From: Hawksworthiomyces lignivorus
Taxonomy: Eukaryota; Ascomycota; Sordariomycetes; Ophiostomatales; Ophiostomataceae
Length of the DNA: 64,000 bases
NCBI GenBank assembly: GCA_002917075.1
Contig: NTMA01000008.1
Coordinates: 496,001-560,000 of the forward strand
Reading direction: 5' to 3'
Each line of letters starts with the position of its first letter. The first letter of the stretch is position 1. This document shows positions 10,068 to 21,869 of this stretch, one piece after another. Under the pieces are notes generated by a model. It saw only the letters and a program-made list of their open reading frames with translations, searched no databases and was not told the DNA's origin. Both the position numbers and the translations under genes were made by a program.

Positions 10068-12710
10068 CTATGCCACGCGAGCGGCCGCTTTGGTGCCCCG
10101 GCGGCCGAGCAGTGTGGCACCATCCAGGTTCAGCTCGAAGGTGCCCTTCTGCCGGTTGTGGTCCCGGACTTGCTGCCGGGCTGCCGCAGCGACGGCTGCC
10201 GAATGTTGGCCGTACCCCCGCTCGGCATTGTTCTGCTTGCTGTGGCGGTCCCGCTCTCGTCCGCGCGTCTGCTCTTGGTCGCGGATGTTGGCATCCCGCA
10301 TTCCCTGCTCGAGGTCATGCGTGCCACTTGGTGCCTTCAGAGCCGCGGCGTCGCCGTGTGCCGCGGCCATGTTGCTGCTGTAGTGCGAATAGTTCTTGTC
10401 GCCGCTGCTCTCTGTGGAATTGGACGAGTTCTCCTCTTCTTCTACTACCTCATTTAGCTCGGATAGGCGGTCCACAGCGGCCGGCGTGCGTACGCCGAGG
10501 TTCTTGCGCCGCTTGTCCTCCTCCTCTTGGCGGTGGACGGCATAGCCGACATCGAAGACTTCGCGCAGGTTAACGGCTCCCGGCGAGCGGAAATCGACAC
10601 GCCTGTCGCTATCGATTATCTTTGTGATGTCGAACGGCCGAAGAACGCCGTCAGGCGTAAACTGCTTCTCGCTCTTCGGTGTAGGTGCGGCGGCGCGGAT
10701 CCATGGATGCTGCATGAATTCGGCGATCGTATACCGCTTCTCTGGGTTGACATCCAGTAGGTGGGTGATCAGGTCCTGCGCAGATTTGGAGATATCGTCC
10801 CACCAAGGCGACAGAAACGTGTACTGTCCCTTGGCCACCTTTTCGGTGAGAACTTGAATGCTCTCGTCATAGAAGGGCGGGAAACCGCACAGCAACGTAT
10901 ACAGAACGCATCCAAGGGCCCACATATCAACAGACTTGGAGTACCGCTCGTCCTTGACAATCTCAGGAGCCGTGTAACCAACGGTACCGCATGGTGTTGT
11001 GGTATTTGTCTCCCAGACCACTTTGGACAACCCAAAATCGGCAATCTTGATCTGGCCGATGCCCCCACCCCCAACACCAGGGATAAACTCGCCCTCATCT
11101 ATTTTGTCTTCGTCGCCAGCCTGTTTCGGCTTCGGATGCTTGCTAGGGACAACAGGTATTGGGTAAAATAAGATGTTTTCGGGTTTGATGTCCCTGAAGC
11201 AGATGTCAGTCGCGAGCTGTATATGACCGAGCACTATACAGGGAAGTGTGAGACAGATGAAATCGACGTGGGAAACTCACCGATGGACGACGCCTTGCTC
11301 TTCATGAAGATACTGGAGGGCCTTTGCAACTTGGATGATCACGTGGCGTGATAAGTCTTCGCTGAAGTAGGTGAGCTTCACAATCTGGTGGAACAGCTCG
11401 CCGCCAGGGGCAAGCTCGAGGACAATGTAATAGTATTGCTTAGCCTCGGAGAACTCGAGGAGGTGAATGATGTTGGGATGATCAAGTTTTCGCATTATAG
11501 TGACCTCCTTGAGGATATTTGCCCGCTAAAGAGCATTAGCAGCTGATACGTGACTTCATGGAGTCTTTAAAAAGTGAGAAGGAACATTAGAGAACTGAAA
11601 AAGCACGCAAAACACAACACCAAAAGTCCTAGAATTAGTAGCAGACTGCATTAAAAATAAAGCAATTGAGAAGTCAAAAATACAGCCGAGGAAAAAAAAA
11701 AAGAAAGGAAAAGAAAAGAAACCAGCGTATAGACATCATGACGGAGGAGATAAGACAAAAGAAAATTGTGCGAGTCCTACCTCAACAGCCTTGGGTACCT
11801 TGGGCTTGAAATTCGGATGAAGATGATCGACTCCCTAAGTTGGCAGAAAAAAATCCTGGAGTTGGTAAAATGAAAGAGAAAAAGAAGAACTAGAAAGCAA
11901 AGCAGGGGATAGATGAATGCAGGTAGTGTCCACGGCAGAAATCACGTCATTAGAAGAGAGCAAAAAGTAAGAACTCTTCTTGCCTCTTTAAAGTGTTTGA
12001 CTGGGGACAAGGATGGATGAATATGCTCATATGGTCTTCACAGGCACATGAAATCCAGGACGCTGGCCAGAACAGGACGAAAATTGACAACATATAGCAG
12101 AACAACAGGCACAACAGCAAAACAATAAAACAGTAGAAGAGCAGATTTCCCGGAGTAGCACGTACCTGTGTGACGTTCATCTCATACTTGCGGACAACCT
12201 TGATGGCGACTTCGTGCGGGTACTGGCCAGTACGGTCACGAGCGCGATAGACATTGCTAAAGGCACCGTCGCCCATCTTCTCGAGCAGCTCCCAGCGCTC
12301 GAGGCCCGGGTAGCGCGGAAACTTGCTGCGACTCTCCTTTTCCTCGGCAACGAGGCGGGCAATCTCCTCGTCGACGGCCCGGCGGTTCTTCTTGGCGGAC
12401 GGCGCGCCATCGGGATCCTGGCTAGCGTAGTCTAGATCACGTGTATCACGGCCAGAGGCAGCAGCATCGCGGCTCTTGCTGCCGGGATCCGACACGGACT
12501 GGTGTGCTCCTGCAGCGGGTCCAGACGCGTTGTATTGTTGCGACGGCGAGTACTCTTTGCTTTGCTGCTGCAGATCGTCGGCGTTGGCCACACGAGCTTG
12601 TTTGCCTAGGACAAGGTGTGAGTGATCCGCAAGAGCAGGTGGGGGGAGCAGAAAAAGCATTCACGCCTACCATGCCGGATGAAATTCTTAAGTTGCTGTA
12701 TCGTCGACAT
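10068..12710 (-). CDS. srk1: Srk1/Rck2-type serine/threonine kinase (MAPKAP kinase-like)
   Basis: CAMK-group kinase predicted to act below the stress MAPK (Hog1/Sty1) in cytosol and nucleus. Five exons: 12671-12710, 12166-12605, 11781-11834, 11281-11525 and 10068-11193, giving 634 aa. Exon 1 encodes MSTIQQLKNFIRHG, continuing KQARVANADD. The glycine loop MGDGAFSNVY and VAIK lysine (about K149) are followed by exon 3 (HLHPNFKPKVPK), an insert found in this subfamily. The catalytic loop is HRDIKPEN with D261, then DFG and a TPCGTVGYTAPE activation segment. The C-terminus FELNLDGATLLGRR matches fungal Srk1 homologues. Two introns are unusually long for this genome (331 and 255 nt). The tail from about residue 480 is charged and low-complexity. 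Confidence 0.92.
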
Positions 12711-13904
12711 TTTGGCAGGATGAGATGGTGAGGTTAGAAAAGGAAGAGAGGCTCCAGCTGGAGGTCGACGTGAAGAAACGACGACGTGCTAAGAGAGAAG
12801 ACCGTTGGCTCCACGCAGCAAGACCCCCCCTTCGCACAGAAAGACGATAGATTGCCAGAGAGACAGCTGATCAGGAATGGAGAGCGTCAAAGTTGGAGGA
12901 GATGTGAGAGAAAAGGAAGAGAGACCGAGAGGGGGAGAGAGAGAAGCCAAGAGAGTAAAAAGGGGGGGGGGATGGAAATGAAGAGAAGACGAAAACGTCA
13001 ACGATGAGGTAACGTGCCGAATCCAAAGAAAGGAGTAAGATGGAAAAGTAAGAGGTCCCAGGGGATTAATAAGGCACGTGGGAGGGGAAGGTGCGATGAG
13101 GAAAGAAAGAAAAGCAAGAGACGAATGAGCTGGGCGACGTAGGGACGTATGCGAAGAATGGATTAAAAAAGGAAAGAGAAAAGAGGAGAAGGAGACAAAA
13201 AGGCAGCAGGTAATAAAACAAAATAAGAAAAAGGTGGCGGCGCTCTCAATCAAAGGCCTAGATTCTTTTCTTTTGATTCTGACGACTGAAGCTGTTTTGA
13301 GGATTCTTGATTTTTTGGAGAAGCAGGGTTTTGGGGGCAATATGCAGTAACTTGTTTGGGAGAGGACCTTGTTTGGTACGACGGCACGCCGATGAAAATG
13401 GAACGGCCGGGTTGGTTGGCTGCTGGTGGAAGAGAGCAACAGCGGAAGAGCTGTGAGAGTGGGAGAGATTGGAAAAGAGAGGGGTGAGCAAAGGCGGGAC
13501 GGTGGAAACGGAGAGAAAGAGCTGGGCGACGGATTAGGCAAGCACAAATTAGAAATTCGAGGAGGCGTCAGTCAGCGCGAGCCAAAGAAAGACAAGAGCG
13601 CGACAGAATAGGAAACGCAGCGACGAAAAAGGCAAGCTGACGGCTTGAGAAATGCTGGACAGCAGGGAGAAGGTGATGGACAATAAAGGCGAAGGCACAA
13701 TGAAAAAGTAGGAAGGAGCGGTAAAAGGAGGAAGGAGGAAGGGAGGAAGAGAGGAAGAGAGGAAGAGAGGCAAAGTGCGACAAACACAGCCAGTAGTCCT
13801 AGCTTAGCGAGAGAGAAGCTTGACCAAAAGGAAATTACGAATTGCAGCTTTAAACCAAACAAGACAGAGAGCGCAATGCTTTGCAGCACGAATGCTACGA
13901 GCGC

Positions 13905-13937
13905 ATGTATGTATGTATGTATGTATGTATGTATGTA
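13905..13937. repeat. Tetranucleotide microsatellite (ATGT)8
   Basis: Eight tandem ATGT units seen directly in the gene-free region upstream of the kinase. Confidence 0.95.
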
Positions 13938-14970
13938 CAATCTACGAGCAGGAAGTGCGTGATAGTAGTATGGGGGAGCCCAAGAAAAGAAAGCAGTTCG
14001 CATGCCCTTGTTCCCCGAGCCGCCGCCAATGCTGGAGCCGTTGTTGTGCAGGGATGAGCGACAAAAATGACAGAATGACAGAATACGTATGCTGGAAGAC
14101 ACACAAATCCAGGATGACGTAGCGGTGTTGAATCTTGGAAGGAAGCGGCGTCATGCCCCAGTTTTCTGTCTTTGGCGCATTTTCCAATATTGCCCGGTTT
14201 TTTAATTTTTAGTGTGGTCTTTCCCTTTTTTCTTCCGTTCTCTGATATTATTTTATTTTTGTTTGTTTTTCGCCTTATTCTGGTCCGAGCGTCTTCAAGG
14301 TCCCACAGCCAATTAGCGCCTGCGATGATATGACGGAGATGTTTGTAGCTGCGTCGGGACGGTTGTCGGCGGCGGCGTTTGAGTGGTCGAATGGTTGCAT
14401 CACAGCCGTTCTGTAAGCTACATACGAGAGGATTCTCGGTATAAGTTTGTACCTCGTTCTTTTTCGGTTAGCGAGATTATAAAGTGTATCGCGTATGTAC
14501 GTATTTACATGTTAGCTCTACAAAACCATGGATTACCACAACGTCAGTACTTGTACGAGCTGCCCACGTCTGCCCAGCTCTGAATACTTGTACCTGGAAC
14601 ACTAAACTGACAATAACCCGGCGGCCACTGCTAGCAAAATACTGATACGGCTTGCTTTCTCGATGCGGTAGCGTCTTACTACTAGGTTATTTACGTATGG
14701 TAATCTAGGGGTTTTTTTTTTCTTTTCTTTTTTTTTTTTTTTACTTCTTCTCTCTTTTATTTTCCGCCCCATCTTTTGATTTCTGCAAGATAAGGTTTGG
14801 CATCGGCCATGGAAAGACCCTGGCTTGACAGAATTGTGGATGGCAAAGATTTGTCCAGAAAATGTGTTCTCTATTTTGACGATCTGCGTCCTTATCCATT
14901 CATCGCCTTCTTCGTCATTCTTCTTCACTCTACCGCATTGCTCTTCTACCGTCATCATATCGTCATCTGT

Positions 14971-15015
14971 CTTGTCTTGTCTTGTCTCGTCTCGTCTCGT
15001 CTCGTCTCGTCTCAT
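14971..15015. repeat. Pentanucleotide tandem repeat (CTYGT)9
   Basis: Nine 5-bp units: three CTTGT, then five CTCGT and a final CTCAT. Pure tandem array with one transition step inside it. Confidence 0.95.
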
Positions 15016-16306
15016 CGTGTCCAGTCTACGCATTCTACCTGCGGGCGGCAAGTTGGAACGATCTGCTGTCCGATCACGGACTATCAGACAAGTCGACGAC
15101 ATAATATCTCTGCGAGATTATAGAGACGAATTAAAAATACATGAAAAAGGAAGTTAAATATGCAAGAAGGAAAAGGGGGGAAGTAATCTTATTCCGCTGC
15201 TCAGTATCAAACCTAATTGTGAGTGCCATTATACAAATAACCGAGATCTAGTCCTCTCGACCGTTGGGCTTCGCTTGGTAATGGGAAGTTGGCCTATTGA
15301 GTAGGTATGTTGGATAATACATGGTCTTGATGGAGGGCTATCCGTCTCCGCGGCGTCGCCCTAGGCCCGTGCTTCTTGTACATATATCTCAAGGAGCAAG
15401 CATATCAAAAAGGACTCATCACAGAAGTAAACCACGCGTGGCAGCGTCCCACAATGCCGGCCCTTTCCCTTGTTCTAGCACCTTGTACCTGTACGAAGGC
15501 TACTGTACTTTACTCGCCCTCAGCTACGACCAAAAGGAAATGGGGACAAATGCGTGCCAAGGTGCAGGCTGCGTGCCGCATTATCCAGATAGCCCAGAAA
15601 ACTGCGTCGTATACTGGCGTGCTGGCCACTAACCCCAGGGCTATGACGTCAGAATAAGGCCATCTTCATTTTAAAACACTTGGGAGCAGCCAAGTTTGGG
15701 CGTAGCAGCAGTGTTCTGCAGCTCAGCGGTACGTGTACGTATTTTCGATATTTTTCGAGGTATGCCGAGTTTCTTGTCACACCAAAGACCAACCAATTCG
15801 ATCTTTATCAGAGAGTGCAATGGGGATGTGCAAAAAAAAGAAAAAAGAAACAAGAGATAAGTGAAGTGAATAGATGGAGATGGTCAAATTTGCAGCGAAA
15901 GGAATGCAGAATGCAAGAGAAAAACCAAGAAATCAGCACGTGCGACAATCTTGATCTTGAAGCAATTGTCGCATGGCATCTGAAGAGGAAACGGAATGTA
16001 AAGTGAAAAAAAAAAAAAAAAAAGAAGCTACTGGAAGGAACAGAATAAAATGAAACGCGCCTCGCTTCGCCAACCCTAATTCTGAAGATCGCATTGAATT
16101 TCGTCATGTCGGCACTCTATGGCCGGCATTGCTACTTGCGTATTTTCCCATCTCTGTAACCCCTCTCCATTATGTGCATACGAGTACACAGTACCATATC
16201 CACTGCAACCGTTTACTCCTTTTGATCCCCATCCAATGTTGTGCAATTTTTGCCTGGGGGGTCCCTGCCCCTTCCCTAGCCCTTCCTCCTCTTCCCCACT
16301 CTCTCT

Positions 16307-18043
16307 TTACTCTTTGGACAGCGCGAACACCTGCCGCCCGCCGAACCAGGTCTCCTCCACACGCGCCTTGAGCAGCTCCTCCGGCGCCCAGGCCATGTCG
16401 ACGACGACAAAGTCGGCGGCCTTGCCGGGTGCCAGGGACCCGGCCCAGCCGTCGGCGAAGACGGCGTGGGCGGCGCCGCGGGTGGCGGCGGTGACGGCCT
16501 CGCACAGGGAGAGGGCAAAGTTGGGGTTGACGGGGGGCAGCTCGTCGGCGGAGAGGTCTGGCTCGCGGGCGGAGCGGCGGGTGGTGGCGATGTAGGCGTT
16601 GGCGAGGGGCTCGCGGGGCGCGGTGGGGGCGTCGGTGCCGAGGGCGAGCAGGGCGCCGGCGTCGGCAAAGTCGCGGTAGGGGAACGCGCGGCCGCAGCGG
16701 TGGGGCCGGGGGTCGGCGGGGTCGGCGTCGGGGCGGCCCAGCAGCGTGGGCCAGGCGCGCAGGATGGCCGGGTCGGCGTGCACGGGCTGGATGCTGGCGG
16801 TGATGCCGAGGGCGCCGAGGCGCTCGGCGTCGCGCGCGGACGCGAGCTCGAGGTGCTCGATGCGCGGGCGCAGCGCGCGCAGCCGCGGGTCGGCGGCCGC
16901 GATGCCGTCGACCGCCATGGTGATGGTGGCGTCGCCGATGGCGTGCAGGGCGACCTGCAGCCCCGTGGCGGCGGCGCGCGCCAGCACGGGCCCCACCTGC
17001 TCCGCCGTCCACAGCATGTCGCCCGTGCTGCGCGCCGGGTCGCCGTAGGGCTCCGTCAGCGCCGCCGTGCAGCCGTCGACGATGCCGTCGCACACCAGCT
17101 TGATGCCCATGACGCGCAGCGTGTTCCCGTACGCGGTGCCCGCGCCGCCCGTGTACGTCTGCCGCAGCGCCGCCGCCCGGTCCACCTGCGCCACGTGCTC
17201 CGCCTCGGTCGCCCGCGGCTTGACCAGCCAGTACGCCGAGATGCGCAGCGGCACCACGCGGCCCGCCGCCGCCGCGTCGTCCAGGTACCGCAGCACTGCC
17301 TCCAGGCCGCCCTCGTCCAGCGCCATCTCCACCACGCCCGTGTACCCCGTCCGCACGTAGGCGTCGACGGCCGCCGCCACCGCGCCCGCCCGCTCCTCGA
17401 CCGACGCCACCTGCGCCAGGTGCGGCCACACCAGGTCGAACACGGCCGCCTCGCTCAGCAGGCCCGTCGGCCGCCCCGTGGCCGGGTCGCGGTGGATCGC
17501 GCCGCCGTTGACTACGCGCCCCGGGTCGTCCCACAGCCCCATCTCCTTGAGCGCCGCCGTGCTGCACCACGTCGCGTGCAGGTCCTTGCTGTCCACGTAG
17601 ATCGGCCGCGGGTCCAGGTCGTCCAGCTGCGCCGCCGTCACCCCCTCCGGCGTCATCGAGAACATCCAGTTGCGGCACAGGATCCGCGGCGCCGCCGGGT
17701 GCGCCGCCGCGTACGTCTTGATCGCCGCCCGGATGTCCGCCAGCGTCCCGCACCCCTCTAGCGGCACCTTCTGCAGTGACTGGCCCAGCATCAGCAGGTG
17801 CATGTGCCCGTCCACGAACCCCGGCAGCACCGTGCGCCCGCCCAGGTCGCGCACCTCCACGGCGCTGCCGCTCTTCTTAGCCGCCTGCACCGCCTCGTCT
17901 GCCTCCTCGCCTACGTGCTCCACTAGCCCGTCCCGCACCAGCATGCAGCTGCGGAAGACCGCGCCGTCGTCCTTTGCGCCGGCGCCGGGCGCGGCGTCCT
18001 CCTTGGCCTGAAAGATGCGGCCGTTTACGAAAAGCGTAGCCAT
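16307..18043 (-). CDS. Amidohydrolase family 3 protein
   Basis: Metal-dependent hydrolase of the amidohydrolase superfamily (YtcJ/AepA-like branch), 578 aa, single exon. The start is the first in-frame ATG, at 18043, giving MATLFVNGRIFQ, the usual N-terminal strand. The frame stays open further upstream but without an ATG. Metal-binding HxH lies in PGFVDGHMHLLMLG. Further family blocks are YVDSKDLHATW, VALHAIGDATI (metal His), RIEHLE and the catalytic-Asp block LALGTDAPTAPREPL. No signal peptide is seen, so a cytosolic enzyme is likely. Members of this family hydrolyse varied amides and urea-like bonds. The substrate cannot be read from the sequence or neighbours. Confidence 0.88.
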   Translation of the reverse strand: MATLFVNGRIFQAKEDAAPGAGAKDDGAVFRSCMLVRDGLVEHVGEEADEAVQAAKKSGSAVEVRDLGGRTVLPGFVDGHMHLLMLGQSLQKVPLEGCGTLADIRAAIKTYAAAHPAAPRILCRNWMFSMTPEGVTAAQLDDLDPRPIYVDSKDLHATWCSTAALKEMGLWDDPGRVVNGGAIHRDPATGRPTGLLSEAAVFDLVWPHLAQVASVEERAGAVAAAVDAYVRTGYTGVVEMALDEGGLEAVLRYLDDAAAAGRVVPLRISAYWLVKPRATEAEHVAQVDRAAALRQTYTGGAGTAYGNTLRVMGIKLVCDGIVDGCTAALTEPYGDPARSTGDMLWTAEQVGPVLARAAATGLQVALHAIGDATITMAVDGIAAADPRLRALRPRIEHLELASARDAERLGALGITASIQPVHADPAILRAWPTLLGRPDADPADPRPHRCGRAFPYRDFADAGALLALGTDAPTAPREPLANAYIATTRRSAREPDLSADELPPVNPNFALSLCEAVTAATRGAAHAVFADGWAGSLAPGKAADFVVVDMAWAPEELLKARVEETWFGGRQVFALSKE

Positions 18044-18978
18044 TGGAAACCTGTTTCGCTGCTTTCCCAGGAGCAGGTTTGTAGAATGGAGGAAACTTTG
18101 ATACTCTTGATCATTGTTATCGCGAATTGGACCCTGGAACAATGCCCTCTTATACCGACCGTAAGCCCCACTAAGCCGCTAGCTAATCGCAACCACCTAC
18201 CAAGTAGGGAAATACAGCGATGTCGGCAGCGGCTTAAGCCTGTCTTCTGCCGAGCTCCGATTAAGGCGTCCGCCGAAGAGAAGATCTTATCTTAAAAGCT
18301 TCTAAATTTACATAATACAGTACATCACGATACTCGTACAAGGCAGACAGCTCTTCTCGCAGCTTCACTGCTTTGCATCCTTTTACTGTTTGTCACGATC
18401 CAGACGTAGACGGATTAGGTCCCGTAATTCACTTTTACGCGCTGTCCACTTACAATGCTCGATCTCCAGTGCTCCACCCGCTGTCCCGCAACGAGCCACA
18501 GTTACATCGGGGGCCAGGCTCCCTCAGCTCGTTTTATTTGCCTGCAGAGGGCTCCTTGGTTCCTACAATGCACAGGCACTTGCAGAACCCTGCACTCAGG
18601 TCGCGGCCCAATCTATGTACGGCAGAGGCAAACACGTCGGCTATGCATACGATACTTTTGAGAGGCTGAGCGCGCTCAGTGAGCATCGCGACCCGCCAGG
18701 CCTAGCGAGAGGCGACGAGGCTGGAGGCATACATATATAGCAAAAGAACCCTCTCGCCGACTCCCTTTTGTTTTGCCGCTCATCTTCTCTTTGACGATGT
18801 CTAATTAACGACAATTCTCTCTCGCCTGCTTTTTTTTTTTTTTTTTTTTTTTTTTGGCCACCTGCGCAGTCATTCTTGTACCTCAGTCGCGCAGCATGCG
18901 CTAGAGCGGACAGCGTCCGTCCTGCTTTCTCGTCCCGACACTACACGAAGGAGATCGTCCTCTCATCCTACCTTCGCC
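18044..18978. other. Divergent intergenic region with a T-run
   Basis: 935 bp between divergent genes (amidohydrolase on minus, membrane protein on plus), presumably both promoters. It contains a 26-nt T-run at 18830-18855, about 125 bp before the membrane-protein ATG. Open frames at 18373-18740 have no family signal. Confidence 0.5.
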
Positions 18979-21221
18979 ATGTGGAGCGTCCTCGGCGACG
19001 AGCCGATCAATCAGACGGCCCGCTGGGTGCCGGAGCCAGCGACGCGCGGCACCTTCAGCATCCTGTCGACCTGCCTCATCACGCTCTCGCTCTGCATCTG
19101 GACGGCCCTCCACCTCAATATTCCCGAGCCCAACACCACCGCCGCCCGTCAGTTCTGGTGGAAGTTCGTCTGGCTGTTCACCGGCCTGCTCGCCCCCGAG
19201 ATCGTGGCCGTGACCGCCTACCGCCAATTTGTCGAGCAGCGGGCGCTCACCAGCGAGATGGAACAGGCGCTGGGCTACCGCAACCCAAAGCCGCCAGAAG
19301 TGAGCTGGTATATCAAATTTCTACAATTTCTGCGTCTTAGAAAGAAAGAGGTGCGCACAGTTCTTCGGCGCGATATTTTCTTTTCTCTCCTCCTTCTCTT
19401 TCTTTCGCTTCCCCTTCAATTTATTCTTCCATTTTGCATCTACAGTGAACAAAGCAGCAGCCAGCTAACTGTCCCCCGTTCAAGCCTTTTTGTCGCCAAC
19501 CAGGCCAACGCGTCTATGCCTGGACTGCTGTGCACAGCTTCCTCGCCGTTATGGGCGGCTTCGCCTTCGACACCACTAGCAAACCAGAGACGTGCCCTCT
19601 GCCGGAGGGCCGCTATCTTCTGACGCTGACGCCGCGCGGCCTGTCGCTCCTAGCCGGCTTCGCGCCAGAACTTATCCCGGACATCTCCGTCGCTGCCATC
19701 CGTGACAAGAGCAAGACCAATGGCCTCGCCAAGCTGCTGGCTTGCCTCCAGGCGCTGTGGTTCTGTGCCCAGGTGCTCACGCGCATGGCGCAGCACCTGC
19801 CTGTGACGCTGCTGGAGCTCAACACCTTCGCGCACGCCCTCTGCGCCCTGGTCATCTTTGCCATCTGGTGGAACAAGCCGCTAGACGTCAACGAAGCGAT
19901 CCCAATCCCAGTGACCAGCCCCCGTGCTGCCGCGCTGTGTGCGGCGTTTTGCGTGTTCAGCGAGCTAGGCACCGAATTTCCGTGTTGGATCAGCGGCGAC
20001 AAGAAGAGCACAGGTTTCATCGCGGAAGGAGCGAAGCCATTCCACCAGAGCGGTGTCGCCAGGGTCGTCGGGAGGATAGCGTTCGAGCCAAAAGAGCTGG
20101 TCAGGGCAATGTTTGCCGCCGACGCCGACGGCACAAACCAGCCGCCGCAACAGATATATTTCCAGAACCAGGATAAAAATCCGAATTACCCATTCCCAGG
20201 CAGCGCCGCAGATAAGCCTGTCGATAAGCCTGTCGAGCAGCCCGTCGAGCAGCCCATCGTACAGCCCATCGTACAGCCCGCTGGGCCAGGCGAAGTTGTG
20301 CCCGTCAATGACGGCACTGTCGCATTGGAAACCTCCGTGCTCGAGAACGAGCTGCAGGCAACCGAATCCACAGAGACAGAAGACGACATGAGCCTACCGC
20401 GGATTCGGAGCCCACTCTCTTTCCCTGCAGATAACTATTTTACTTGGGGCCAGCGATATAAATCCGCCTATTCCATGAACTTTTTATATAGCAAGCGGGC
20501 AACTGACTGGGGCAGCTTATTAAACGAGATCTTGGACTGGGTGAAAATCCGCAAACACACTATGAATCGGATGGCTGTCCGCATTCTACCGGATTTTTGG
20601 CGACGCATCGATATTGTGACGGGCAAGGACGGCCAGAGGGACGTGACCCGCGATGAAATGGATGTAATCGCCGCACATGCCCGTAAGCTTGTGTGGCCCC
20701 GCGCCACGAACTGGAGCTTCTTTTCAGAACGCTCGATCCTCACACCCCAAGATGACGACTTTTCAGAATACCTCTCCTTGGCAGCATTCGCCGCTGCGAG
20801 TATTACGTACGGCGGCTGGCACCTGACGGCGTGGAACGGGCCTTTTCACAGCACGACACAGCAGCTGCTCTGGCGCGGGGCCGGGATAGGAGTGGGTGCT
20901 GCGATTCTGGCCATCTTTGGATGCGGAGCGGTGATGTATGTCATGGGCCTTTTGGATGACATGCTGAATAAGCGGTCAAGAGATCTATACTTTGCGAATG
21001 AAAGCCTCTCTGATCTTCATATATCCCGTGCGCGGGAAATCCTCTCGGATATCTTGTTCGCAGCAATGGTATTGATGGCGTTTGTCATACTGCTCCTTGC
21101 CTTGTTCATGATGGCATGTCGGCTGTGTTTGGTGGTGGAGAGCTTTATTGGGCTAGTATATGTATCTGACGGCGTGTTTGTCTTGCCGAATTGGTCGCTG
21201 TATTTTCCGCACATCGGGTGA
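18979..21221 (+). CDS. Polytopic membrane protein of a filamentous-fungal family
   Basis: Predicted integral membrane protein of unknown function. Exon 1 starts at the ATG at 18979. Exon 2 runs to the TGA at 21219-21221. An intron lies between, but its ends are uncertain: the donor is either GTGAGC at 19300 or GTGCGC at 19351 (both phase 0), and frame-compatible acceptors lie at 19457, 19460 and 19484. The best-looking acceptor (19445) is followed at once by TGA. N-terminal hydrophobic helices are near residues 25-45 and 60-80. A block WTAVHSFLAVMGGFAFD and the paired segment ELNTFAHALCALVIFAIWWN, which I associate with a common fungal membrane family, follow. A proline/valine/glutamine repeat sits at about 20205-20285. 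Three hydrophobic stretches end the protein (about 20780-20850, 20880-20965, 21050-21165). Confidence 0.75.
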
Positions 21222-21869
21222 GGCGGCAGACGGAAGACGGAAGACGGAGGACAGAATCGTGAGCGGGTGGACAGGGGTAGAAGCGGGCCAACCGCCGGGC
21301 GACGCAGACAAGGCTGCGTCCTGCATGTAAATCTACGATAGATGATCCAATAACAGGATACCTGAATCTGCTCCAATCTGCTCCTGGTGTGTTCTGTCTG
21401 TCTGATACAATCTAGAGCTTCTTCCCGGATTGAAAGCATTACGTCTCCCTCTGGTTACGTGGGGCCATTTGCTCATTGGTGTGCGGTGCTCAGTGCTCCA
21501 TCTCCCCTCTCTTGGTTGCCTTGCACGCATATTGGCCGCCCTGCCGTTTTCTCTTCGTGGAGCGAACAGATGGTGAGGTCGAAACTAGGCAGACACCCAT
21601 TCACCCTTTTTGCCAGCGTATGCAGGTGAGACGACACCACAAACTTGTGCAATTTTCTGGCATGTCCTGTTGCCCGCATGGTTTCCATTGTGTGCATTTT
21701 GTCTATATCTTTTTTAATTCTTGTTTCAGTGAATTCAGCTAGAATTTGCAATTCAGTTTCTTTTCCATCGTCTGTCGTCTTTTTTTTCGTACACTCACAC
21801 AGATCCTTTTCCTATTCAGGGTCGATTAATTATAGACATTATTTCACCTTGTGCTATCACCATTACACC
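21222..21869. other. Intergenic, no gene seen
   Basis: Spacer between two plus-strand genes. The frame of the next gene stays open upstream to 21645, but that extension has no ATG-supported domain and is T-rich, as expected for a leader. Confidence 0.5.

Larger units (their letters stand above)
12711..16306. other. 3.6-kb gene-free region with polypyrimidine kinase leader
   Basis: No supported gene. Read on the minus strand, 12711 to about 13800 is a long C/T-rich tract directly upstream of the kinase ATG, fitting a long 5' leader and promoter. Its open frames (for example 12789-13547) encode only Ser/Pro/Phe low-complexity and lack a family. Further out are an ATGT microsatellite, a CTCGT-type pentanucleotide repeat, T-runs at 14710-14742 and an A-run at 16006-16022. 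Confidence 0.55.

Noticed and set aside
9891..10573. Plus-strand frames overlapping the 3' end of the kinase
   Set aside because: Antisense to conserved kinase C-terminus and without family signal.
12789..13547. 252-codon minus-strand frame upstream of the kinase
   Set aside because: Ser/Pro/Phe/Leu low-complexity from a polypyrimidine tract. No conserved features, so treated as leader.
16170..17761. Long extra frames over the amidohydrolase gene (527 codons same strand, 431 codons opposite strand)
   Set aside because: Low-complexity Gly/Arg/Ala translations produced by GC-rich third positions. The real frame has all amidohydrolase motifs.
20205..20285. Tandem repeat suggestive of CRISPR or minisatellite
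   Set aside because: Short in-frame repeat encoding Pro/Val/Gln/Lys units inside a coding exon. No spacers, eukaryotic genome.
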